This document shows positions 1-5,460 of a stretch of 19,363 bases of DNA, piece after piece. The stretch's first letter is position 1; the number at the start of each line of letters is the position of its first letter. A program made the position numbers and the translations under genes. The stretch is from positions 1 through 19,363 of the forward strand of contig USJD01000053.1 of the NCBI GenBank assembly GCA_900554835.1, read 5' to 3'. The stretch is from an uncultured Prevotella sp. (GTDB taxonomy: Bacteria; Bacteroidota; Bacteroidia; Bacteroidales; Bacteroidaceae). Under the pieces are notes generated by a model. It made no database searches. It saw nothing but the letters and a program-made list of their open reading frames with translations, and was not told the DNA's origin.

Positions 1-300
1 CATCTGGTTGGAAATCTGCTGACCAATCTGAATACCTGCATAGTAAGCAGCCTTCTTCTTGTCGTCACCAGCATTGGCACCGTCGTTAAGACCCTTGATG
101 AAATCGTCCATATAAGCAGTATCAATCTGCAAACGATCACTCAGGTATTCCTTCAAACCTTGTGTCTGTGCCATACCCATCGCATAACTTAAGGTATCAA
201 CCTCGTCCTTGAGGTCAGCCTTAGGGGTAGAATTGCCACAGCTTACAAATGTTGCTGCAGCGAAAGCCATCATCATGGCTCCGATAAATAACTTTTTCAT
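1..300 (-). CDS. FKBP-type peptidyl-prolyl isomerase, lipoprotein (3' part beyond window)
   Basis: The first 100 codons of a minus-strand gene are visible, from an ATG at 298-300 to the window edge. Residues 1-21 form a lipoprotein signal: MKKLFIG, a hydrophobic stretch, then FVSC with Cys21 as the likely lipid anchor. The segment around residues 35-100 (DTLSYAMGMAQ, then DDFIKGLNDG and YYAGIQIGQQ) resembles the helical dimerisation domain (FKBP_N) of Mip/FkpA-type isomerases. The catalytic FKBP domain should lie past the left edge. The likely role is proline cis-trans isomerisation and protein folding in the periplasm or at the outer membrane. It starts 27 bases after the stop of a second FKBP gene, so the two are probably co-transcribed. 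Family assignment is fairly safe; the catalytic half is unseen. Confidence 0.85.
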   Translation of the reverse strand, partial: MKKLFIGAMMMAFAAATFVSCGNSTPKADLKDEVDTLSYAMGMAQTQGLKEYLSDRLQIDTAYMDDFIKGLNDGANAGDDKKKAAYYAGIQIGQQISNQM

Positions 301-327
301 TTTGCTTATGTTTATAATCTTTATTCT

Positions 328-930
328 TTACTTAACAGCCACCAACTCTACGTCGAAAATCAAAGCTGAGAATGGAGGGATAGACGCACCTGCACCACGC
401 TCGCCATAACCCAACTGGTAAGGGATGAAGAAACGATACTTAGCCCCCTCGGTCATGAGCTGAAGGCCTTCTGTCCAACCAGCGATAACCTGATTCAATG
501 GGAATGTAGCTGTCTGACCACGGTCGTAAGAGCTGTCAAACTTAGTACCATCGATGAGCGTACCCTCGTAGTGACACTCCACCTGGTCTGTAGCCTTAGG
601 AGCCTTGCCATTACCCTCGCGCAACACCTGATATTGCAAACCACTCTTGGTAGTAATAATACCTTCTTTCTTGCCATTTTCAGCGAGGAACTTCTCACCT
701 GCCTCCTTGGCAACCTTACCCTTCTCGGCAGCAGCAGCCTGAGCCTTAGCCTCCTGCTCTGCAAAGAAGTTCTGTACCAACTCCTGAGCCTCCTGCTCGC
801 TGAGCTGCAATTTGCCTGCAATAGCATCCTTCACAGCCTGTGCGAAATCATCAATATTCAAACATTCAGCTCCCATAGAAGCCAACTGGCGGCCGATACC
901 GATACCCAGAGCGTAACTTACTTTATCCAT
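328..930 (-). CDS. FKBP-type peptidyl-prolyl cis-trans isomerase (FklB/Mip-like)
   Basis: This is a complete 200-residue protein. Residues 1-90 are a helical FKBP_N-type dimerisation region beginning SYALGIGIGRQL and rich in Ala, Glu and Lys. Residues 108-197 are the FKBP catalytic domain, with the usual pocket residues in VECHYEG (Tyr121), GTKFDSS (Phe131, Asp132), QVIAGW (Val148, Ile149, Trp152) and LGYGERG (Tyr174), and the closing LIFDVELVAV strand. There is no signal peptide or lipobox, so it is probably cytoplasmic, unlike the lipoprotein paralogue just downstream. The reaction is proline cis-trans isomerisation; natural clients are unknown. The ATG at 928-930 is preceded by an A/T-rich leader with a candidate -7 element at 983-990. 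Length and domain order match the FklB/FKBP22 type. Confidence 0.93.
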   Translation of the reverse strand: MDKVSYALGIGIGRQLASMGAECLNIDDFAQAVKDAIAGKLQLSEQEAQELVQNFFAEQEAKAQAAAAEKGKVAKEAGEKFLAENGKKEGIITTKSGLQYQVLREGNGKAPKATDQVECHYEGTLIDGTKFDSSYDRGQTATFPLNQVIAGWTEGLQLMTEGAKYRFFIPYQLGYGERGAGASIPPFSALIFDVELVAVK

Positions 931-982
931 AAAATTATCTATAACTTTTAATTAATAATCTAAATTTGTATCAAAACGTGTG

Positions 983-990
983 CAAAGATA
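983..990 (-). promoter_or_regulatory. candidate -7 promoter element for the FKBP genes
   Basis: Read on the minus strand this is TATCTTTG, a match to the Bacteroidetes sigma-ABfr -7 consensus TAnnTTTG. It lies 53 bases from the FKBP ATG, giving a leader of roughly 45 bases. I see no clear -33 TTTG at the usual spacing, so the call rests on the -7 box and its position. Confidence 0.4.
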
Positions 991-1033
991 ACATTTTTCT
1001 TGGTGAAAACGATGCTATTTGAAGAAAAATTAC

Positions 1034-1041
1034 TAAATTTG
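1034..1041 (+). promoter_or_regulatory. candidate -7 promoter element for the sirtuin gene
   Basis: The sequence TAAATTTG matches the Bacteroidetes -7 consensus TAnnTTTG and ends 21 bases before the ATG at 1063, implying a very short leader. A second copy of the same octamer sits at 961-968 and could act as an alternative. No good -33 TTTG stands about 19 bases upstream of either. The short leader supports 1063 as the start of the sirtuin gene. Confidence 0.4.
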
Positions 1042-1062
1042 TGCATTGTTAATAGTAAAATT

Positions 1063-1767
1063 ATGAAGAAACTCGTATTTTTAACCGGTGCCGGCATGTC
1101 TGTGGAAAGCGGTTTCAAAACTTTCCGCGGAAACGATGGCCTGTGGGAGAACTATCCTGTAGAACAGATTGCAACCCACGAGGGCTGGGAAGCTGATCCT
1201 ACATTAGTGACCAACTTCTATAACATGCTAAGACATAAACTGTATGCCGCCCAACCAAACGAGGGGCATAAACTCATCAAGGAATTGGAAAAAAACTTCG
1301 AGGTAACCGTTATCACACAGAATGTTGATAACCTGCACGAAAAGGCCGGTTCCAAGAATGTAATCCACTTGCATGGTGAACTGTCAAAGGTTTGCTCTTC
1401 CCGCAATCCTTATGATAATCGCTACATCAAAGAATTGCCGGAAGATGACTGCGAAGTGAAACCAGGAACGGAAGCTGGCGACGGCAGTCTCCTGCGCCCA
1501 TTCATCGTTTTCTTCGGTGAGAGCGTACCGATGATAGAACCTGCAGCCGAGGCTGTACAGGATGCCGATATTTTCGTCATCATCGGAACTTCACTCAATG
1601 TTTATCCTGCTGCAGGTCTGATTTCCTATACCAAGCCCCGCATTCCTATCTATCTGATAGACCCGGGAGCAGTAAATACCAACGGATACTACCAGATAAA
1701 ACACATCATGAAGGGTGCTTCGGAAGGAATGAAAGAGCTTACAGAAATACTGGAAAAAGAGAAATAG
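1063..1767 (+). CDS. cobB: NAD-dependent protein deacylase, sirtuin (Sir2/CobB) family
   Basis: This 234-residue protein has the NAD-binding signature GAGMSVESGFKTFR (residues 9-22), TQNVDNLH (85-92), the catalytic His104 in HLHGEL, and the late Rossmann motifs IIGTSLNVYPAAG and LIDPG. Sirtuins remove acyl groups from lysine using NAD+, giving nicotinamide and O-acyl-ADP-ribose, in the cytoplasm. The ATG at 1063 is chosen because it begins directly at MKKLVFLTGAG, as in the family; the frame is open back to a TTG at 1000, but that overlaps a candidate promoter. Only two cysteines, Cys111 and Cys130, occur where zinc-binding sirtuins have four. The deacylase motif YxxR reads Tyr53-Asn-Met-Leu56-Arg57, with the Arg shifted by one. 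The acyl specificity is therefore open. It diverges from the FKBP genes and converges on the phosphate transporter gene. Confidence 0.92.
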   Translation: MKKLVFLTGAGMSVESGFKTFRGNDGLWENYPVEQIATHEGWEADPTLVTNFYNMLRHKLYAAQPNEGHKLIKELEKNFEVTVITQNVDNLHEKAGSKNVIHLHGELSKVCSSRNPYDNRYIKELPEDDCEVKPGTEAGDGSLLRPFIVFFGESVPMIEPAAEAVQDADIFVIIGTSLNVYPAAGLISYTKPRIPIYLIDPGAVNTNGYYQIKHIMKGASEGMKELTEILEKEK

Positions 1768-1788
1768 ATACTGGAGAAGGAGAAAGAA
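1747..1788 (+). repeat. imperfect 21-base tandem duplication across the sirtuin stop codon
   Basis: Bases 1747-1767 and 1768-1788 are adjacent near-identical copies: both begin ATACTGGA and share GAGAAA. The first copy encodes ILEKEK and ends in the TAG stop. The second would encode ILEKEKE in the same frame but is untranslated. This looks like a local slippage duplication that created or displaced the stop. Confidence 0.6.
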
Positions 1789-1800
1789 TCTCCTATCTCC
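1773..1800. terminator. hairpin between convergent genes, possible weak bidirectional terminator
   Basis: GGAGAAGGAGA (1773-1783) can pair with TCTCCTATCTCC (1789-1800), giving 11 base pairs with a single bulged A and a five-base loop AAGAA. It sits between the convergent sirtuin and phosphate transporter genes and overlaps the transporter stop codon (1793-1795). On the minus strand it is followed by a T-rich stretch; on the plus strand no U-tract follows. The role is inferred from position and fold. Confidence 0.35.
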
Positions 1801-3493
1801 TTCCCATTCGAGCTTCGGCGACATTTACTACATAGTCGCCGAGCTTTTCACTCTCTTGAATAATATCCATATACATCGTTCCGATACCATACGTATAGAG
1901 ATGATTATCCACATCTTCTATATTCTGATTGCGCAGCTGGTAACGGAATGTATTGATTTCTGTCTCGATATTAAACGTACGATTCATATCAAGAGTATGA
2001 CGGTCGTGGGTGAACATGAAGTTCATCTGCGTCAAAGCCTCATCCACCAGCAGGAACATCTGATGAATGTTCTCATGCTGCTTTTCGGTAAACTCCTCCT
2101 TGTTATCTACCTTTCGCTTGATGGTTCTGGCTATATTAAAGCAGCTATCGCCGATACTCTCTATCTCTGAAATCTCGCGAAGCATGGCACGAATCTTAGC
2201 CTTGGTATCATCACTCAGATGGGCATCGCTCACCTGGTCGAGATACTTCGCGATCTCAATCTCCATACTGTCTGAGATTCCCTCATATTTTTCGATACGG
2301 TCATAGAGCTTTTCAAAAGCCTTGCCATCTTTTATTTCCAACAGTTCTCTTACCATGCCAAACATACGCTGGATGCGCTCACCAAAACTGCTGATTTCCT
2401 TCTGTGCCTCGAAGACTGAAAGTTCCGGTGTCTTCATGATGCCCGTCTGGATGAAACGCAGGCGGAAATCCTCATCTTCCTTATCTGCCTTCGGCTTGAT
2501 GAGTTGGCAAACCAACTTCTCTATCTGAGGTATAAACCAAATGAGCACAACCATATTACACACATTAAAACAGGTATGGAACATCGCCAAGACGATAGGC
2601 AGCAACGTAGCTTTCTGAGCTGCCGACATATTTCCATCCGGATTATATCCTACCAATGAGCAAACTAAATTGACGAAAGGATAAAACAGGCAAAGCACCC
2701 AAATGACACCAAACACATTGAACACGAGATGAGCCAAAGCAGCACGTCGAGCCTGTGCATTGGCACCCAATGCAGCGAGATTGGCAGTAGCCGTCGTTCC
2801 GATATTCTCGCCCATCACTAAGGCTATACCGAGATAGATAGGAAGTACACCGGTAGAACAGAGCAGGATGGTAATAGCCATGACCGCAGCCGAACTCTGT
2901 ACGATACAGGTGATGACCGTACCTATCAGAAGGAATGTGATGATGGTAAGATGGCTCTTCGTATCAAAAGAACTGAAGAAATCGATGACCGAAGGATTGT
3001 GTTCCAGATCGAGATCCTTTCCTGCACCACTCAAGAGGACGAGGGCGAAGAAGAGGAAAGCAATACCAAAAAGGAAATCGCCGAAATAGCGCCGTTTCTT
3101 ACTGTATATCAGCATGATACCTAAGAAGAATGCGGGGAATACGACTATCGTGAGATCGACATTATAGCCCAGCGACATAATCCATGCCGTAAGCGTGGTA
3201 CCGATATTGGCACCCATGATGACAGAGATGGCTTGAGCCAAGGTGAGAAGACCTGCGTTGACAAAGGAAACCGTCATCACGGTAGTGGCAGAAGAACTCT
3301 GCACGGCACAGGTAATAAATGTACCTGTAAGCATACCCGTGAGCCGATTGGTTGTCATCGCTCCTAAGATGTGTCGCAACTGAGATCCTGCCATTTTCTG
3401 CAAAGCCTCACTCATCACTTTCATACCGTAGATGAGCAATGCCAGAGAACCGAGAATCTGAAAAAAAATCACAAGATATTGACTTGTACTCAT
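1793..3493 (-). CDS. Na+/phosphate cotransporter with PhoU-like C-terminal domain (NptA/YjbB type)
   Basis: A 566-residue inner-membrane protein. The first ~330 residues are strongly hydrophobic and hold two repeated Na_Pi_cotrans units, each with the hallmark QSS motif: QSSSATTVM at residues 65-73 and QSSAAVMAI at 199-207. Each is followed by a conserved glycine-rich segment, MGANIGTT (93-100) and MGENIGTT (227-234). Residues ~355-560 are hydrophilic and helical, resembling PhoU (EISEIESIGDSCFNIAR), and should be cytoplasmic. The family moves phosphate with sodium; in bacteria, members of this two-part type have been tied to phosphate export or homeostasis, so direction is uncertain. It stands alone on its strand with its own promoter and a Pho-box-shaped repeat upstream. 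Length and architecture match the family. Confidence 0.92.
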   Translation of the reverse strand: MSTSQYLVIFFQILGSLALLIYGMKVMSEALQKMAGSQLRHILGAMTTNRLTGMLTGTFITCAVQSSSATTVMTVSFVNAGLLTLAQAISVIMGANIGTTLTAWIMSLGYNVDLTIVVFPAFFLGIMLIYSKKRRYFGDFLFGIAFLFFALVLLSGAGKDLDLEHNPSVIDFFSSFDTKSHLTIITFLLIGTVITCIVQSSAAVMAITILLCSTGVLPIYLGIALVMGENIGTTATANLAALGANAQARRAALAHLVFNVFGVIWVLCLFYPFVNLVCSLVGYNPDGNMSAAQKATLLPIVLAMFHTCFNVCNMVVLIWFIPQIEKLVCQLIKPKADKEDEDFRLRFIQTGIMKTPELSVFEAQKEISSFGERIQRMFGMVRELLEIKDGKAFEKLYDRIEKYEGISDSMEIEIAKYLDQVSDAHLSDDTKAKIRAMLREISEIESIGDSCFNIARTIKRKVDNKEEFTEKQHENIHQMFLLVDEALTQMNFMFTHDRHTLDMNRTFNIETEINTFRYQLRNQNIEDVDNHLYTYGIGTMYMDIIQESEKLGDYVVNVAEARMGRR

Positions 3494-3534
3494 AAATGTT
3501 TTGTTACGTGGAAATACTCGTTACATTTCGTTTG

Positions 3535-3542
3535 CAAATTTA
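3535..3542 (-). promoter_or_regulatory. candidate -7 promoter element for the Na+/phosphate cotransporter gene
   Basis: On the minus strand this reads TAAATTTG, an exact match to TAnnTTTG. It lies about 41 bases upstream of the ATG at 3493, so a leader near 35 bases is expected. The -33 region is weak: TTTCGG near 3561-3566 is the nearest candidate, which would fit a promoter needing an activator. Confidence 0.5.
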
Positions 3543-3562
3543 ATAAGATTTCCGCTGATTCC

Positions 3563-3585
3563 GAAATATTCATTACGGATATTTC
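3563..3585. promoter_or_regulatory. inverted repeat GAAATAT-N9-ATATTTC, possible operator
   Basis: Two perfect 7-base arms, 3563-3569 and 3579-3585, flank nine bases that also start and end close to a CCG/CGG pair. The dyad centre lies roughly 45 bases upstream of the expected transporter transcription start, overlapping the poor -33 region. That placement suits a dimeric regulator, but A/T-rich dyads also occur by chance. Confidence 0.3.
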
Positions 3586-3587
3586 AA

Positions 3588-3607
3588 ATTGTAACAACAT
3601 TGTAACA
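3588..3607 (-). promoter_or_regulatory. Pho-box-shaped direct repeat (TGTTACA-ATGT-TGTTACA)
   Basis: On the minus strand two identical heptamers TGTTACA are separated by four bases, giving an 11-base period. E. coli Pho boxes have this same 7-4-7 layout, and PhoP-type boxes in Bacillus also repeat every 11 bases with a TTxACA-like core. It lies upstream of a phosphate transporter gene, which makes response-regulator control of PhoB type plausible. It is some 45 bases upstream of the -7 box, farther than in E. coli, so the promoter geometry does not match exactly. Confidence 0.4.
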
Positions 3608-3673
3608 TAGATGGCAAAATGTTATACATTCTTTTTCCATCTGCTAACTTATGAAAAAAATCGAAACAAGTGT

Positions 3674-3702
3674 CCTTTTTGTGACATATTTGACAAAAAA
3701 GG
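3674..3702. repeat. A/T-rich inverted repeat CCTTTTTGT / ACAAAAAAGG
   Basis: Arms 3674-3682 and 3693-3702 pair over nine positions with one bulged A, around a ten-base loop. Neither strand has a U-tract after it, so it is not a standard terminator. Function unknown. Confidence 0.4.
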
Positions 3703-3740
3703 GAAAAATGAGGGCTTGAATGTCGTACTAGCAGCGATTT

Positions 3741-3762
3741 TTGGGGGAATATTTGCCCCCAA
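3741..3762. repeat. G/C-cored hairpin TTGGGGG-N8-CCCCCAA
   Basis: Perfect 7-base arms (3741-3747 and 3756-3762) with five G:C pairs enclose the loop AATATTTG. This is the only long G/C tract in an A/T-rich spacer. On the minus strand it lies about 20 bases beyond the operon terminator hairpin, but it is followed by A residues rather than T, so it may be a transcript-end structure or a protein site rather than an intrinsic terminator. Confidence 0.4.
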
Positions 3763-3783
3763 GTATGAGTTATAGATACGGAA

Positions 3784-3812
3784 AAGGTATGCCATCCGAC
3801 ATGGCATACCTT
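3784..3812 (-). terminator. intrinsic terminator of the glucan utilisation operon
   Basis: A perfect 12-base stem (AAGGTATGCCAT with ATGGCATACCTT) closes a five-base loop. On the minus strand it begins 28 bases past the stop codon of the last operon gene at 3840 and its descending arm runs into TTTTC. Position, stem strength and short U-tract all fit transcription termination of the operon. Confidence 0.75.
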
Positions 3813-3839
3813 AACCTAAAACCAAGTAAATTATGCTAA

Positions 3840-5405
3840 CTACTTATTACTTACTTTTACGACCTTATTACCTTGGCGCATGATGTAGATACCCTTTACT
3901 GGTTGGTTCACACGCATACCTTCCAATGTGTAATATTCTACAGGAGCTTGCTCCCCATTGGCGTTGACAGAAGAGATAGCAGAAGGAACATTCTTGATAA
4001 TCGACATGGTGTTGTCAAGCACATTCAACTTCACATCATACTTGCCAGCCTCGGTAATCTTCCAGTTATTCTTCTCACTATCTTTATTTACGCGAACAGC
4101 CTTGGTGGCATCTGTTGCATCGCTTACATAGACATCAGAATTATAGCTAGTAAACTTGTTGACTACTACCTGCAACTCACCTTCCTTCAAGTCAGCAGTG
4201 GCAGTATAAACCATTGGGTTGGAAGCATCCTGAGCCAATACGACAGGCTGTTCTAAATCCCAGCCATTCTCTGTAGCATCACCAACCAACCACAAAGCTG
4301 CATATACGATTTCGTTGTCCTGATAGTCAGCCTTCTTCACTGTGATTGTTCCTGCATTGAGGTCGCAAGTGATGATATAGTTGCCAGCCTCAGCCACCTG
4401 GAACTTGCTGTCATTGCGATTCACCTCTGAAGAAATCAAAGATGTAGCCGCACCTTCTGCCAATGTTACATTCTCTTCACCTGCGGCACGATACTGGAAG
4501 CCATTGAAGATGTCGTTCTCGGCATAGAACTTGAAGCCTTGGTCGGCAGCCAAGTAAACGGTAGCTGTCCATACGCCTGGCTCACCTTCTAACATTGCCA
4601 CACTGTTGCTCATATCCCAGCCGCTCTTCACAGCATCACCCAGTATCAACATGCAATCTGCCTTAAAGCCATCATAGTGTTTCTTGAGAGAGATTGTCAT
4701 GTCAGCGACATTCACCTCTACATCATAGGTGGCTGGCTCGGTGATGTTCCACTTGTTGTCATCGCCACCCAATACCATCTTGGTAGCATCAGCAGCATCT
4801 CTTTGGAACATAGACTGTCCGAAATCAGCATATTTATTAGTAGCCAACTTAAACTCACCTGTTGTCAACCATGTGGTAGCAGAATATACCAAAGGATTAT
4901 CTTCATGCTGGTTCAACTGCACACCATCACCGATAGACCAGCCCCCAGGAGTAGCACCACCGACCATCCACAGTGCAGCATAGCGTAATGCGTGCTCCTG
5001 ATAAGCAGACCTAGTTACAGTCACTGTCTTGTTGGTAAGGTCACAAACTACGTCATAGTTGGCTGCCGCTGATACCTTGAACTTGTTGTCATTGGCATTC
5101 TCGCCTGAATCATAAAGCGTGGCTGCCACACCGTCTGAAAGCATTACATCGCTGTCACCAGCACGATACTGGAATGAACCAAAGTCTGTATCTGTCAAAA
5201 ACTTGAAGCCTTCATCGGCTTTCAACTGTACGGTAACTTTCCATACATCATTGCCTTGATTCAGCATCGCCACACTATTGTTCAATGCCCAACCATCAGG
5301 TGCCGCATCTCCTATGAGAATCAGCTTATCTGCTGCGAAAGAGGTCACAAAACTAACTGCAAACAAAATGCAGCACATCAAAAATCTAGTAATAGTTGTC
5401 TTCAT
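3840..5405 (-). CDS. secreted SusE/SusF-like glycan-binding protein, four modules, sorting-like tail
   Basis: A 521-residue protein with a signal peptide cleaved near SFAA-D (residue ~25) and no lipobox. Four beta-sandwich modules of the SusE/SusF starch-binding type follow, each opening with a GDA-x-x-GW-like motif: A (27-135), B (142-244), A' (250-360), B' (367-472). A matches A' and B matches B' more closely than A matches B, so an A-B pair was duplicated. Tryptophans and aromatic FQYR segments are candidate sugar contacts. Residues 474-521 form a tail with YYTLEGMRVNQPVKGIY and KVVKV, like tails linked to type IX secretion and like that of the neighbouring GH66. It is last in the operon, 55 bases after the GH66 gene. 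The proposed role is binding of alpha-glucan outside the cell; the ligand is inferred from context. Confidence 0.82.
   Translation of the reverse strand: MKTTITRFLMCCILFAVSFVTSFAADKLILIGDAAPDGWALNNSVAMLNQGNDVWKVTVQLKADEGFKFLTDTDFGSFQYRAGDSDVMLSDGVAATLYDSGENANDNKFKVSAAANYDVVCDLTNKTVTVTRSAYQEHALRYAALWMVGGATPGGWSIGDGVQLNQHEDNPLVYSATTWLTTGEFKLATNKYADFGQSMFQRDAADATKMVLGGDDNKWNITEPATYDVEVNVADMTISLKKHYDGFKADCMLILGDAVKSGWDMSNSVAMLEGEPGVWTATVYLAADQGFKFYAENDIFNGFQYRAAGEENVTLAEGAATSLISSEVNRNDSKFQVAEAGNYIITCDLNAGTITVKKADYQDNEIVYAALWLVGDATENGWDLEQPVVLAQDASNPMVYTATADLKEGELQVVVNKFTSYNSDVYVSDATDATKAVRVNKDSEKNNWKITEAGKYDVKLNVLDNTMSIIKNVPSAISSVNANGEQAPVEYYTLEGMRVNQPVKGIYIMRQGNKVVKVSNK
3990..5327 (-). repeat. 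internal duplication of a two-module unit (A-B-A'-B') in the last operon gene
   Basis: The first unit lies at about 5327-4674 and the second at about 4658-3990. Shared landmarks are NSVAML near residues 43 and 267, GFKF at 66 and 290, FQYRA at 78 and 303, YAALW at 142 and 368, DNPLVY/SNPMVY near 169 and 395, and WNITE/WKITE near 219 and 448. Identity is visible at the protein level only; the DNA copies have diverged. Confidence 0.75.
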
Positions 5406-5460
5406 AATCTAAGTTGTTAATTATTAATTAATATTCTATTTTCGTTCTGATCGGATCCTG

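Larger units (their letters stand above)
3494..3839. other. 346-base intergenic region between the phosphate transporter gene and the glucan locus
   Basis: No convincing gene is seen here. From left to right it holds the transporter leader and -7 box, an inverted repeat at 3563-3585, a 7-4-7 direct repeat at 3588-3607, an imperfect AGATGG/CCATCT hairpin at 3609-3642, an A/T-rich inverted repeat at 3674-3702, a G/C-cored hairpin at 3741-3762, and the terminator hairpin of the glucan operon at 3784-3812. The density of palindromes is high for an ordinary spacer. Confidence 0.7.

Noticed and set aside
1000..1062. Upstream in-frame extension of the sirtuin from a TTG codon
   Set aside because: Family proteins begin near MKKLVFLTGAG, and the extension overlaps a candidate -7 promoter element at 1034-1041.
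3741..3762. G/C-cored hairpin as an intrinsic terminator
   Set aside because: A residues, not T, follow the stem on both strands, so it lacks the U-tract; the hairpin at 3784-3812 is the better terminator.
3608..3785. CRISPR array or transposon end in the palindrome-rich spacer
   Set aside because: No regular repeat-spacer pattern, no transposase and no paired terminal repeats with target duplication were found.
5406..5460. Separate promoter for the last operon gene
   Set aside because: The 55-base gap has TTAATTAA-like A/T sequence but no TAnnTTTG box on the minus strand.
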